Assembly: GCA_902729315.2 (NCBI GenBank)
Contig: LR746267.1
Span: 5,519,386 to 5,583,385 of the forward strand
Direction of reading: 5' to 3'
From: Spirodela intermedia
Lineage: Eukaryota > Streptophyta > Magnoliopsida > Alismatales > Araceae
Length of the DNA: 64,000 nt
Shown here: piece after piece, positions 12,490 through 26,100 of the stretch
Numbering within the stretch: the stretch's first letter is position 1
Layout of the letters: the number at the start of each line of letters is the position of its first letter
Made by a program: the position numbers and the translations under genes
The notes under the pieces: model-generated
Seen by the model: only the letters and a program-made list of their open reading frames with translations
Told to the model about the DNA's origin: nothing
Database searches by the model: none

Positions 12490-12890
12490 AATGATTTTGA
12501 GAAACCTTATTATATGGTAGAGGTTTTATATCCATTGAAGATGTTAAATATTCTTTATTTATGAAATAGTTAATGGGAAAAGATATGACTAATGAAAGTT
12601 GAGGACAACAATCAAAGAGTCTCACTACTAGAAGTCGACTTAAGGAGAAAAAAACTCAGAGAAATAAAGGAGAGATTAGATCCAAATTTAAAACCACAAA
12701 TAAATTATGCAATTATGGACATAATAAGGATATTTTTAAGCTTATTATTTAAAATGAAAAAGAAAGTATCAAACTAAAGGTATGAAATACTCGAAGAAGA
12801 GAGTGTCAACCATAGTCTCTCAATCTAAAGATGATTGCATCTTAGATTTCGGTTTCTTATACCACATGGATTTTATTTCATCCTCAAATT
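12490..12890 (+). mobile_element. Ty1/copia gag-protease relic
   Basis: With frame shifts, the plus strand reads a typical copia order: an ETLLYGRGFISIEDVK-like gag end (about 12,500), a basic stretch, a broken zinc knuckle reading NKLCNYGHNKDIFKL (about 12,690-12,750; normally CxxC-GH-C), and a protease start DDCILDFGFLYHM (about 12,830-12,870; normally LDSGCSxHM). Nothing of integrase or reverse transcriptase follows, so only a fragment survives. Confidence 0.7.
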
Positions 12891-12899
12891 AATCTCTAC

Positions 12900-14480
12900 C
12901 TTGAAAATGCTATAGATTACCTCATTAACTATATATAACCAAATTTTACTTACCTTCAAATCTAACTCCACATAGTCATCATGATTTAATTTTTCCTCTT
13001 TTTTATTTTCATAGGTAGCTTTTTGAAGTCTTCATTATAAAATAATTACCTTCACTCTCTTTTGCCATAAATTGAAGTTTTTTTAGTCAAATTCTGCAAC
13101 CTCATATTTTTGCAGTTCACATCATTAAAATACTAGACCTTATGTGGTAGCACAAGGTTCAGTCAAATAGTATGTTATAAAAACAAAAGGATACAAATTC
13201 CTGCGGAACAAGATGAATTGCAAAATATGTTACCTACTATGCATGGATGTGTACATGTATCAAGGAAAAAATGTCAAGATAACGGGAGTGTAGACAATAA
13301 AAGAGCACTAAGAAGTGATCAACTAGGACTAACATGGTTGGGGAAAATCCTTCTAGATCCATGGAGAGAGCTACAGATTTTTTTTAGATGAAATAACAAA
13401 TGGAAGGAGAATCTTAGATGATGGTTGAATCTTTTTCTTCGTCTTGATGGTAAATGTTTAAGGTGGTGTGCTCAAAATGATCCTTTTCGTTCTTCATGAG
13501 ACTCACTCACTAAAAAATAGTCACTTGAAGACTTTCCAAAAACTCTACATTTTTTCCCTTAAATACAGGCGAGCGAGAGAGAGAGAGAGATTTTTTCTTA
13601 TTCTCTCACCACGCCTTCTCCAACTTTCTCACCACCTGTCACTACTATACACTCCACGTTTCTGCTACGTCACTCCCTTTTAACTAGAGGAAGAGGAGAG
13701 AGAGTGAGAAAGGATGGTAGGTCGTTGGAACTTCCACCGATTTTTTTTCTCCCTGGCCGTTCGCTGAAAATAGGAAACGACCAACAGTTTTACCAATCGA
13801 ATAACAACACAGTTCTTAGACGAGAAAGCATAGGGAACTGTAGATAAAACGGCCATTAGCGTGGAGGCTATCCTGCCTTCGGCGTACGGCATTCGCAGGG
13901 CAATAATGCCACGCTACTGACAAGTACATGTCAGCAACACCGACGCCCGCGAAATTTGATGTCATTAGAAACAACTGAAGACGAACTAAAAAGGGTGAGA
14001 GCTTGTAGGAGAAAACCAAAGTTTCTTATCCTCGGACGAAGAGAGGATAATTATTATCTCACCGATAAAAAGTTTCTTTGAAAACCAAAGAGAATCAAAG
14101 GATCTTTGTAACAAAAGATAATAGTATCTTTGAAACTCTCAGGGTCTGCAGAGAAAGTCAAAGGCTTAGAAAACTCTTCGGCCCTGGTAGATTGAGAACA
14201 AGTCAGAACCGGAAGTTTTGGACCGAAAAAGCAGACGTAGGCTAACGCTACTACAAAGGACTCGAGGCAGGCTAGTAGTCGCTAAAAACACTAACGAGTG
14301 TCGTAAGTTAGCTCAGTTACTAGTCCAACAGTAGAATCCACCAAATTGAACCCAGGAGGGATATAATTGCTTCAAAGTCAGATAATTTGAGCCTGCAGAA
14401 CGAGGGTGCCAAAACGCGGCGGAGAGAATAAACGAAGCTCGATTGCGTGCCTTTGCTAGATAGCAGCATAACAAATGCCC
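12900..14480. other. Intergenic DNA
   Basis: No gene recognised. A short GA run lies at about 13,570-13,588. Open frames near 13,468-14,019 show no family features. Confidence 0.45.
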
Positions 14481-14489
14481 GATTGCGTG

Positions 14490-16136
14490 CCTAGTTAACG
14501 GCCCATAGTTACCCTTCTGTGGTTTCCTGTACGCTGTCGAAGGCTCTTCTGTCTCTGAAATTTTCTATCGTAGATAACATGGAATTTTGGCGAAAATCTC
14601 GGCTGGCCGCTCCTCAAATATGTCGTTTTCTAACGTAAATTGCATCAGGTGAACGCCGGGATGGACACAACCCCGGGTCTTCAACCAAAGGCTCTCCTCA
14701 TTCGTATCAGATATTTTCTTGGGAGTCATAATTTCAATGTGAACAACGTGATAGAGTTGCCTTCATAACAAGACGGTAACATACGCAATAAAAGTATCCC
14801 TCCAGACATTTTGCGACATTATTCACTATTTTATTTACGGTCAGGACAGATCATTGATGTGACAACTCTACTAGTTGATCTAGTAACCAAATTCAGCGCC
14901 TTTAATTGGCAATCGTCCTGTTGCTGTTGACCGGCTCTGAAGGAACAGGGGTTAGTTGGGTCTCGAGTGAACGAACCAGCTGGTGAGTTCTCGGCATGGA
15001 TGCGCCGTGCCCCACCGTCGTCCGCCACCCCGCCGACGACAGTCAAGTCAAAACGCGGGTGGTATATGAATGCGCTCCAGTGCCAGGGACAACCCTTGAA
15101 TACGAACCGTCACAAAACACACGGCGGGGAAGAGAGACAGAATATTCGTCTGCTATATAAATGCCCTTGGTCGCACCCTTTTGACCCACTAAAGACTAAA
15201 CAGCCGTCACCTTTTGACCCAATAAGACAAAAGGAAAAGGTCTAATTACAAAAATATTAAATGACTTAGCGTAGGGCGATTTTCCAACAGGTAGCTGGGA
15301 GCTTCTTCACGAACCTCCAGGGCGCGAAGATGAAGCCTGACGGTCTATAATTTCCACGCTTTGGCGGTCGGAAAGCACTGTTCATGTTCCCTGAGAAGCT
15401 CTCGGGCGGCGGCTGAATCGTGAAATAGTAAGCCGGCGTTGGCAAGTCTGCCCCTGAACTCGTCAAAATATCTGTCGACGACTATCTTCCACTCGGATGG
15501 TCAGAATGCGGGAAGGCCGTTGGCGGAACCTCTGAGAAAGAACCCTAGTCAGACTTTTCGACGGCAGAGAGACCGTTGAACATGTCCGACGTGCATTCAT
15601 TTCTAACCCAGTTAAATGACCGTCGCTACGCAGACCATGGTCCATGACAAAGCACGAACCCTGGAGTCGCAATTGCTGCGGCAGCGTTGCGATTGGGTTG
15701 TTTGACGAAACTCGAGGTCACACCCTGGAGTCACGAACTCAATCCTGAAATATCTTACGCTGCATGGGCTAACACGTTCGTTTATCTCACGCCCGTTTCT
15801 TCCTTTTCACTAACGACCACTCAAAGAAATCGCATGTGAGACTTTGACGGCCTAGGGCTGCGGTCAGTCGGCCTCTTCTTTGTGCAGTAATTAATGCCTT
15901 TAATTCGAGACCGAATCGTCGTATCTCACAAATACCAATCATGATTTTCGTTAACTGCATCAATGCTGATCTTGAATTCGATTGCGGGTCTTCGTATCAT
16001 ACCGCGGGGATTTTCTCTGCTCTTAAGTTGCTGCGTTTTTTCCTCGAGATGGATTGCCGGCCATCGGATCGTGCAACGGGAACCTATTGATGTGTTTCGT
16101 TACGGGAGCATTATGACGTGGCGTCCTCATAAACAC
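14490..16136 (-). repeat. Segmental duplication unit B around P450 copy 3
   Basis: It matches the flanks of the copy 1 pseudogene on both sides (see 2,840-4,690). The coding part between them is largely lost. An unrelated stretch at about 15,110-15,260 has no counterpart in unit A. Confidence 0.8.
14900..15466 (-). pseudogene. CYP93-like P450 relic (copy 3)
   Basis: Two pieces survive. At 15,106-14,900 a C-terminal exon scrap reads FDLTVVGGVADDGGA and onward, matching the [12 protein letters not shown] tail of the intact copy, frameshifted. At about 15,430-15,270 an exon 1 scrap reads AARELLREHEQCF, then shifted remnants of the APYGDYWRF and KKL region. Next to about 15,425 the coding scrap joins directly to promoter-type sequence, so roughly 340 bases of the 5' coding part were deleted relative to copy 1. 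The heme and I-helix regions are gone. Confidence 0.82.
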
Positions 16137-16316
16137 AGAAATTTTCACATATTATTTGTAAAATTTTCTTCGCTTTTTAACCTCCCGTTTTTAATCTTTG
16201 CTCTTAAATTGTTCCATTTCCTCCTGGAGATGGATTCGGGATCATCCGATCCTGTCGCAGGAACCTATTGATGTGTTTCATTACGGAAACGTTATGATGG
16301 TGGCCTCGTCGTAAAC
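16018..16316. repeat. Two-copy tandem repeat, period ~180 bp, in the P450 upstream region
   Basis: The strings at 16,018-16,136 and 16,199-16,316 match (GCTCTTAA, GGAGATGGATT, GGAACCTATTGATGTGTTTC). A single related copy lies at 4,590-4,685 upstream of pseudogene copy 1, so the duplication occurred only in unit B. Confidence 0.8.
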
Positions 16317-16319
16317 ACA

Positions 16320-19166
16320 AATTATGAATATGATTTCTATTATTTTGACATTCCGTTGCTTTCTGAATGACTCCACCTTAATCCAGCCGATATAAGTCAG
16401 CAGAATTTAATGCACTTTAATTGATTAGTATGTTCTCAATAGACGCAATTCTGATTGTTCGACTTGCTATTTGATAATCCCTTTGTTATTTTCCTTCATA
16501 ATTAATGAATGAGTGCGTCTATGTAAGGCTCAAATGATTATGAGCTGGTAGTAGTTTGAAACGCTCTCCTCGTGGTGCTAGGCCTCATTTTGTTTGTATT
16601 AGTTCCATGGCCATCGCGATATATCGACTAGATAGACTAAACATCACATATGACCAATTCGTTTCAGGATTGAGTTTATGTAAATGTTGTGGACCAGTTT
16701 ATGTAACCAAAACTAATGGCTCTGATAAATGAGGCATAAAGAGATGAAGAACCCATGCAGCGTAAGATATTTGAAGGTGCTGAATTGGTGATCAACCTGA
16801 TTACGGAATGCATCATAACCTTTGCTGAGGTAATGTCACAATTGTATCTCAAATTCTTGATGATTCGTGGAGTCAACGTGGTCCTGTTACGGAGAGACAT
16901 GTGTCCGTTGAGCTCTAAGATTAGCGCGCGGGATTCAGTGTATCCCCCGCAGAGATACAGGTCCGAGTGGAACCAGGCCCCTAACTTTGTAACAACGCAT
17001 CTGGGAAGCTAATCGGCTACTTATTCCTAATGGACATTCTTAGTCGGCATAAGGTACGATCGCATTTTATAGCAAGAAATCTTTCTAAATAGCCCTAACG
17101 AAAACCGATGCCGAAAAAGAGTGGGTCTTATTAGGCTAATCGATCTATTCGGGTATCATTACAAAGGACGAGGCTATACATCGACATTCATTGTGCAAGC
17201 TGCAAGCTAATCCTGGTTTCGTCCACCAGAAGCAGAAACTGTGTGGAGTACAAGCAGCTCCCAAAGTATGAAATAGCGAAGTCCAACTTTACTGTTTTGA
17301 TAATACACGCGTATTCATACCCGCAAGTGCAGTCAAATCCATGAACGTGCACAGAAAAACTATAAACAAGCACACACATACGGCAAGATAGGATGCGAAT
17401 GAAAAGGCACAAAGAAATGGCGTATGTCCCCACTGAGAGAGCTAAAGAGACATTTCTTGCAAATTCCCACAATCTTCCCCTTTTTATCATCTAGAAAGCT
17501 TCCTCCTCTTCCCCACGAGCTTTCTTCCGGCTTTCATGCATTAATATCTCAACAATTATCCTGAGATCGGGAATTATCTCTGTCTGTTTCACTACCCAAA
17601 AAGAAAGCATGGAAGATGACGTGTACATCAATGATGTGGCATGACCTGTTGATGTGGCCCAAAAATGCTGACTTGACGTATAAACCCTTGACATGTTGTC
17701 CTGGTGTCGTAGCTATGAATCAGTGCATTTTTTTCTCGTTATTTTGATAATTTCTAAATTACTAAACAATGGCTTTAAAATGTCTTCATAAATTTTCTAA
17801 AAAATCAAAGATATGTTTATTTTTCAATTTTAACTTCATGAGTAATTTTCTGTCAATTTTAAAATAATTCTCAAGATTATAAATCTTGGATAATTGTGTT
17901 ACAACATGGATTAAAAATCAGAATTATATTTATTTCACATGAATTATAAAAATTAATAAATTAAATATAAATTCATCACATCACTCTCAAATGAGTATTA
18001 ATGTTTTTAACTTAAATAATTCATATTTTATGTTAGTTCATACAACAAATACTTTGATCCCACCTCAATTATTATATAGTGTTATCAATTAAAAATAAAA
18101 TATTATCAATTACATAGTATATCTATTGATATTTCAAAAATCGTTTTTCACCTAATAACTCATTAAGTTGATATATAAATCATTCAAAAGTAACAATATA
18201 ATATGATGAGCACATAATAGAATGAGTAAACTTTCGTACTGATATTTACTTCTTGATTTCCCAATTATTCTAATGTGATTACCATTACTTATGATTGAAT
18301 GTTCTGTAAATAATATATTTTTCATAAGAACATACAATACGATCATTTCATGTGATGAAATCAATTAATTTTTTAAATTTAACTTGGTGACATGAAATAT
18401 GTTTAATGATTTCTCGTGTGAACATTAAATCTTACATGGTCACTTCCACATTTATCTTCATATTGTGTATATTTTGAACAAGGTATAACTAGATCTTCTC
18501 AATTGATATTATATTTATTTGTCATCATCAAAATATCATACATATAATGCTCAAACAGTGAGAACAGCATCAAGCATTAAATATGTTTCGTGCAACATAA
18601 TAAGATCAATAAACAGAGTTTTATATTAATCAAAAAGGCATACATAAATGTGTTTTTCAACGCTCCCAACAAAACCCTATCTAGTTTTGCTTGAATAAGA
18701 CCAAAAATTATTCATGCATTGCATTTCTGAGCTCTTGAAAACATATCTCTATACACAATGGATGAGTGGTTTATTAAAAAGTAGAGTAGAATTTCCAACC
18801 CGAGGGAAAGTTTACCTTATCGTTGAGTTTTGATTTCTTTGAGCGCTCGTAGAACTAAACAACCATAAATTTCTTAAAATGCCATTAGTTGCGATCCTTG
18901 TACATATAGGCAACCTAGGAATCCAAAGGCACCAATCTTGCCCTTGGCTACATCTTCAGCCTGAGCAGTGTCATCTTCTCTATCCCATATTTTGTGCCAC
19001 TTGTTCAATATCGCTCAAGGTTTTGTGTGCCCATTGGGCACGTAGCCACTTTTACCTTAGTAAGAGACCAAAAGATGATCGACGTACTAGCCATCATAGG
19101 CGTCTCGATGGAGAAATACAACGGGTTCGACACCCAACAACCAAAGGAGAGGGAGAGGGAGATGGG

Positions 19167-19209
<43 letters not shown>

Positions 19210-22200
19210 CAAGAAAGAGAGAGAGTTGACCAGTAAGTGCCATTTTCACTAGAATCAAAAGAGGTTGTTAAGCACCGTGCAATGCGGGGGGACGGAAAAA
19301 CTGTTACTGATCGCTAATGTTCCATTAATCTGCGAGCATTGTACAAATCCCATGGATGGATAAAACCGGGTGAACGAAAGTACTTTGTCAAATATATGTA
19401 CTTTAGCTGGGCAGTTATTTGACGTTCTAGAAGCAGTCTTGGTATTCTAACCCTCGTCAGAGCAAGGTATTTCCATAATTTTGTGTTTCAGTACACTTAA
19501 ATAGCTGAGACACCCATTCCAAAAGCATTCGTTAATTTTGAGGTGATTTGAAATATTTTGGCATCATTACAGCCAAAGTGAAAGGCATAACCAAAATATA
19601 AGCAGTTCTAACGTGAGTCTACCAGCTGGTGCCTCCTATCCTAATGTTGTGTACGACGTTAAAACCTTATCCTCTCTTGAATTGACACTGCAAGTAGTAC
19701 ATCTAGCCGACTTAGAGAACAATTTATTATGATTTTTTTAATTCTTACCGGGCTCTTGCATAATCTCGTACATATCATACAAGCTGCTTATAAATATCTT
19801 ATTAAATTCTTTGACTCTTCTACAATTTTCACCTGGGCTTTAGCTCATGGAAATTTGTTAAAAAACGTTCTAAAAAATTTGAGTAAATTATTCTAAACCA
19901 ATTAGTACAATTCATACCTAATAGCCAAGATGTAAACATTCAAACCCTTAGCCTAAAATTATCTATGTTTCATTTACTTTTTGACTAATTGAAACATTGG
20001 GTCAACATACTAGGTAGACACACTATGATCTATTTCACCGTAGTCTTTTCTAGATCTTCTCACATAATAGATTTTATGGGTCTATCTCCCCACCTTGACA
20101 AAAAAGCCCTAGATTTCCTCTCTAGTATCTTTTAAGCACTCTAGGAGAGTGCTTACAACATAGGAAATAAATTTTTAGAAACTTAGAATGATATCTATTG
20201 TTGAATCAGTAGCTTTTATGCTGATTTTGGTTATTTGAACAGAAGAAGAAGCTTGGGCGCACAAGAGCTTGAAGAAAAAGCTTCCCAAATGGACTGGAAG
20301 ATGAGTAGCATGAGATAATATACCATTAAGTCATTGCTTGAAAGCTTTTTCGGCAGACTATTTATAGTGCCAAAAATATTGATAGTGATAGTTAAAATTT
20401 TTGCTTCACTTGACACTTGCCTTAACCTGCTCTCAAGCTACGTGATCAGCTGATGTTGCATTGTCAATTTGATCAGCTTTTGATTAGGTAAGCCTATAGA
20501 CATGTCAGTCATAAATTTTTTTGACATATCTCTGATCTTTTGACAGATGCTTGAATTTTCTGATGAATACTTAATTTTCTCATAATTATTTAATTTTGTA
20601 ACACTAATTTTATTTTCTAATGAATAATTTATCTTTCTAGATATCTTGGATTTTCTAACATGCTAGGATACGCCATCCATGTCTAGATATGTCACCCGTG
20701 TTAGAGATCGTTTGCCATATGTTAGGCTTTCTAACATGTCATGCATTTTAGAAATCTTCTTTCTCTCTCTCTTCAAATTCTATTTGATTTGACCTTGTCT
20801 ACCCATGGGTTAACACAAAGTTCTATAGAATAAAAATATGTTGATATATGCATTAATTGGTCGACACACTTCTGTCCTCAAATGATTCAACCATGTTATG
20901 TTCTCCTATTTTCTCTCTCTCCTATAGTTCTCTTCTAAAATATTTTCTGTTCTGATTTGACTTAGATATCCATCCGATTATTGCATAGTATTTGACATAT
21001 TAATATATCTGAGGCCTGAAAAACACAGTTATACATGACCCATGGCTAGATTTAAAGATTTAGCTATTGATTTATAATTAGATTATTCAAACATATTTTC
21101 TAGTAATTTCTTATTTTATCTTTTTATGTTTAATTACTAATGACAAAATGATTGAACCCATTGATCTTTTATTCAGCTCGTAGCTTTTCAGCTTGTAACT
21201 TTTATAGGCATATGCACTTGAAAGTCCAAAAGCAATCTTAGTTGAGTGCCATTGTGCCCAGCATTGGACCTTGATACTGTGGCGTAAATGATATCTTGTC
21301 CATAAAAGATTTGGGAAGAGCATTCATTGTATATTGCAAGCAATTTGGGCACTCCTTAAATCTTAACGCCCAATACATTTAACTATTTTATGTCCTCCTA
21401 ATAGGAGAATAAAATCCTCACATTCTCAACTTCTATTTTGTTTAGCCAGCTCATGGTTTTTATGGAACAATCTCCTAGCTGCCATTCTCATAGTCAAATC
21501 CTTTATTCAAATGTTAATATTCAAACTTAAAAATTTTAAGAAATACTGCATAATATTCAAATTAACTTTTTTATAATGAAGATACTTTTAGAAAAAAGTT
21601 TATTTTAGATATAAATCAAGAAAATTGTCACATGACAGATTGAAAGTTGAAGAAAATAAAATCTGAACAGTTTGTTGAGACAAGTGTTCATGGATACAAA
21701 AGTGCCCTACACTTCTTGAACTACTTCCTCTCTATCCTCCCTTCCCCTCTCCCTCCCTACCTCCCTCTTCCCTGAGGTTCATGGATTCTTCTTCTTATTT
21801 TCTTTTTATGTTTTTCTCACTATGTTATTTTTCGATACATTTTGGTACACTTCACCAACAGAGTAACATTTTTTCTGTCCAGCTCCTTCCATTTCTTTCC
21901 CCTCTTTTACCTCCATTTATTTTCCATCATTCCAAGGGTTTTTTAATCATTTATTATTTTTATTGGAAATATTTCTTCTTATTTCTGATTGTCATTTTCT
22001 TTTGCTTTTTCTTCGTCAGCTCTTCTTATTTTGATCACCTTGAATCAAAGGGTTTTTTACTTATTCCATTTTTGGCTCTTATTACCACTTCAAATGCCAA
22101 TGCATGACCTCAAGACTATCTGAAGAGATTGCCTGCCATTTTATTATCTTTATGGCCTACTTTTTCTCACTAAAGAATGAACTGTTCCCTATTATTGTTA

Positions 22201-23170
22201 TTATTATTATCATTACAACCGTTCCTTTCTCCCTCTTCACCCACACACTCTCCCTACTAGACAAAAAAGGAAATATAATTTGGGGTAGAAAAAAGCAGTT
22301 GATGAAATGAACCATACAAAGCAAAAGTAATGTAGCAGAGTTTTAAATCTAACAAAAAAATTGATATTCTCTTCATATGCTCAAAAGCATCATCACATGC
22401 TGTCCATCTAAGAAATAGCCTACATGCATGACTTTGTACTACCCACTTTTGTCATCCTCCGTCCTTTGTTTCTGTGGTGATTAAGCAGTTGAAATTGCCA
22501 TCCCATGTACCCTGTCGTCTCCACAAGTTAATAAAATATCTTCTTTGTTCTTGATATTCTCTTCCCTCTTTCATTTTATTATATTTTCTCTCTTCCCCAA
22601 TATGCGATGCTCCCTTCCTCTAATTAGAAGAGAAAAGAGGAAATCAAATAATGAGGTTGAAATACATGCACAATAAATAAATAGCAAAGTTATTCAGGAA
22701 AGGCGATTATCCACATTAAATCAGCCTACACCCAACTGCTACTCTCCAGGTTGCTGCTGTCTGAAATGGAAGGAAAGCATGGCTGGATAGCTTAGATGGA
22801 TAATCTTGCATGTTAAATAGGAAAGCATATAAAATTGAGAGCCTGATCTCATCCACGTGGGTAACTTACTCTAGTCTATAAAAATAGAGTAAAAAATAAA
22901 ATATGAATTTAATAAATTACAATAAATTACAACTCTCACCAACTCCCTGGGGATAAGGGGGGAGACTGCTCACACCACAGGATACATTATAGACAGCATA
23001 CCTCAGTCCACTTATCTACATGATAGGTCACCACCATAAGCCTCTTCTTCATCTCCGACCATTAATCACAGCTCCATCACCTTAGGACAAGTACGATCGA
23101 GTAAGAACAAAAGAGGTTTGATTGAACCACAGAATAAATAGGAATCAGACGGAGGCGCATGCATACCCTG
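16320..23170. other. 6.8-kb stretch without a recognised gene
   Basis: AT-rich, with only short open frames (the longest around 100 codons) lacking family motifs. The part at 21,700-22,260 is strongly pyrimidine-rich, which makes the open frames there compositional artefacts. The right end holds the 3' flank of the TCX gene. Confidence 0.5.
19141..19216. repeat. GA-rich microsatellite
   Basis: Near-perfect (GA)n flanked by imperfect GAGAGG/GAAA units. Confidence 0.9.
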
Positions 23171-23179
23171 CGAGATCAA

Positions 23180-26100
23180 TCAAGATTCCACAGAGGGCCT
23201 CAGTTCCTCGACAGAATCGCTGGTGAGAGGGGGCAATGAAGGAATAGATCTGAGGATCAGCTTTCTTCCACCTTTACGGCTGGGAGACAAGTTGACCCCG
23301 TGATGTGGAGGAGAGATCCTCTTCCTGTTGGGGGAGGTGGTATTCTTTGCACTGGCAGGCAATAAAGAGTAACTAAGGATGTCAGGCATTTCATCCTCAG
23401 AGTCCATCTGTAAGTGCTCATCAAGCGTGGGTTTTGCTCGAATCTGCGTGGTATTTAGAGGGGGAGATCCAATTGTACGTATGGAGGCGGCCCGAGGGGG
23501 CTTCACAGTGGAAAAGAATGGCGGTCTGCCAAATGAACTGCAAGATGAGATGATCATCGCTATCTATATATTAGCAGCCAGTCTGGAACAATATTTAAAG
23601 ATTAAAAAAAAAAACTCGAGGAATGGGCTCAAGAACCTGCGAATCTGGGAAGCTGGTGTGGTAGGCAGAACGCTCTCCGAAAAGGGTTTCCCATCCTTGT
23701 GTCCTCGTCCGAAATCATGTTGCGGGGCATCCTTGTCCGTAGCATGGATCTCCTCCTCTTCGGGCACAATTCCGTGATTGCCAAAAGGCAGAGGATCTGT
23801 CAGAAATGAACCAAGGCGTTAGCTAAATCCATTCGAAACCGGTAGCAAAGCAAGAGCACCAACTGCGCAGTAACACTTTGGATCAGGAAGAATATCTTGC
23901 AAAAGATACATTTGAATGAGAATATAAACACCAAATGAACAATAATTACTACCGGGTTTTTGGGAACACCTTCTGACTTTGAAGCTGAGTCAGGTTCAGG
24001 TGATGTAAGTCAGGGTTTCTACTGGGTAGGAAAAACTATCTCGGGGTCCAAGGATTTACCCAAGATTTACCCAAAGCCCATACAAAACCCTAAATCCGGA
24101 TCTATGGGATTGTCTTAGAAGCAAGTGACCTAATCCCCATGGAGATATATGTAACTGTAAAACGGCTCAGGAGAAGGAACTCACTGAATAATTCACCAAT
24201 ACTCCGAAACAGCTAGGGAAAACAGCAAGTCCTTACCATCTCTTTTACCAAATGTATTCATGCAGCCTTCACATCTGCAGCTTGGTGAGCATCCAACACC
24301 TCCCTTCAAAGGCAGAACCAGCGTCCCTGACTCAGATGGCATTCGAGGGGATGTGTTCAAAAGAGGCAAGAAAAAGAGGAAAGAAAACCTGATAGCATTC
24401 GCAATATTTCTTCAGGCATCTTGATTTTTTGCAGTTGCAACCTCTCTTGTGCCGTGCTGATGCTGGAGTTTTGTTCGTGTCTTCCTGTGGATTAGAAAAG
24501 AGACGAATGCTTTGTTATACACAGGAATGCATGTAGAGAGATAATCTAAGCAGAGTTTGCCTAGTTTCCTACACAGATTTCTGTAGCTGGCTCAGAGGTC
24601 CTGATGACTTTTGGGGCAAAAGCAAGTGGGTTTCGTGATTCTATTAATTTCCTTGCTGCCAGGACAGTATCTTCGTACATGGGTTTGTTTAAGCAATCCT
24701 GACATTCACATAGCCCAACACAGTAGAGCCCAGCAGCAAAACATTCACAATACCTACATCAGAAAATCAGCTTCATGAAGTGGCAGAATCGTAGAATTGA
24801 ACGATAATAACACTCAAATCATTGAAGCAGTAGGAAGGAGAAAAACTCGTAGTAAAAAGACTTCTGAAATTAGGAACGCGCATATAAGAAAAGTTCTTGT
24901 TCGAATTGTTTTTCCATAATATCTCTGAAAATATTAATTCCTTCTGATTTTTTCTATTTATGCCACTATTATCGAAAAAAATTCCCATGGTTTCAATGGA
25001 ACAGCCATGGTCAACCAAGTAGTTCTACTCTTGCTTTAGTTAAATATGTGGAACAATGTGTAGATTTTAATTATGAAATTAGCCAAAAGTAAAAATGAAA
25101 TAACCATGAACCTATTTAGATATAATGTTCGATCCTTTTTAAAAGAATAACTAATGGGTATTATCCATTCCGTTTTTCTCTCAGCAAACAGTCTGTCAAG
25201 GGTTTAGCTTCTGAGATCACTTCACTTGATGTAAGAGCTAAACCTAGCAACCGTTTAAACTTTAGGAATCTGCTTAGGCCCAATAAAACTGTCCCCGTAC
25301 AAGAAGTATTGCTAATAACTCAGTAATTTCATGTACCGCGGGCAACACATAACAGCAATCCGCATTATTGAAATGTCTAATAAGAGAATACTCAATTTCT
25401 GTCTAGAAAGAGAACAAAATCCGAATCAATAACCATCCCTGCTTGAACATAGCTTTTCAACGATGAGAGACTTACAGCTTCAGGCATTTCGACTTTTTAC
25501 ACTTACAACGCTTGCAGCCCCCAGTTTCACCACCATTTTCTGTCTTGTCTCTGCACGCACAACATGATTTGCAATGAACCCATGAATATGGACAGAAAAT
25601 ATTTTCACAAAATCTAAATGCAACGGAAAACACATACATTTCCTTCATGGGACTACCAGGATTCAAACTGTCTCCACAGCCTGTGGCTGGTACTTGGAAA
25701 GAGTCTTGCATGGAAGCAAGGTCCTGAATTTCGCTGCCACAGGACAAGTCATCTCTCTCTATTTTAAGGGATATACTGGGATGTTTCTGAACAGCTGCTC
25801 CAGACTGCCTCTCACAAGAGAAAGCATCTTCAGCTGAAGTTCCCTCTTTAGAGATGATTGCAAGAGAATTCAAATGCAATCCAATACTGGGCACAACAGT
25901 TGATTGTGGGCCAGGGCAAGGTTTGAAGAAAGCCTGCTTTCTGTCACCAGGAGAAAGCTTTACACTTGGGGACAATGAGGGTGGAGTGTTGTTTTCTGGG
26001 TCACAAAGCATGTTCTGTTCGTGAGATCCTCCCATTTCAAACACTAGACAGCGCCTTCGTATTCCACGATGAGATGGTTCACCAACCTGTCAAAAGGTAA

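Noticed and set aside
17188-17694. Two adjacent minus-strand frames of 100 and 67 codons
   Set aside because: No shared frame, splice context or known motif. Treated as chance frames.
18879-19236. Plus-strand frames ending in Arg-Glu repeats
   Set aside because: They run into the GA microsatellite, and the upstream parts show no family signal.
21781-22310. Phe/Leu/Ser-rich frames of 108 and 68 codons
   Set aside because: T-rich low-complexity DNA. The hydrophobic composition follows from the base content.
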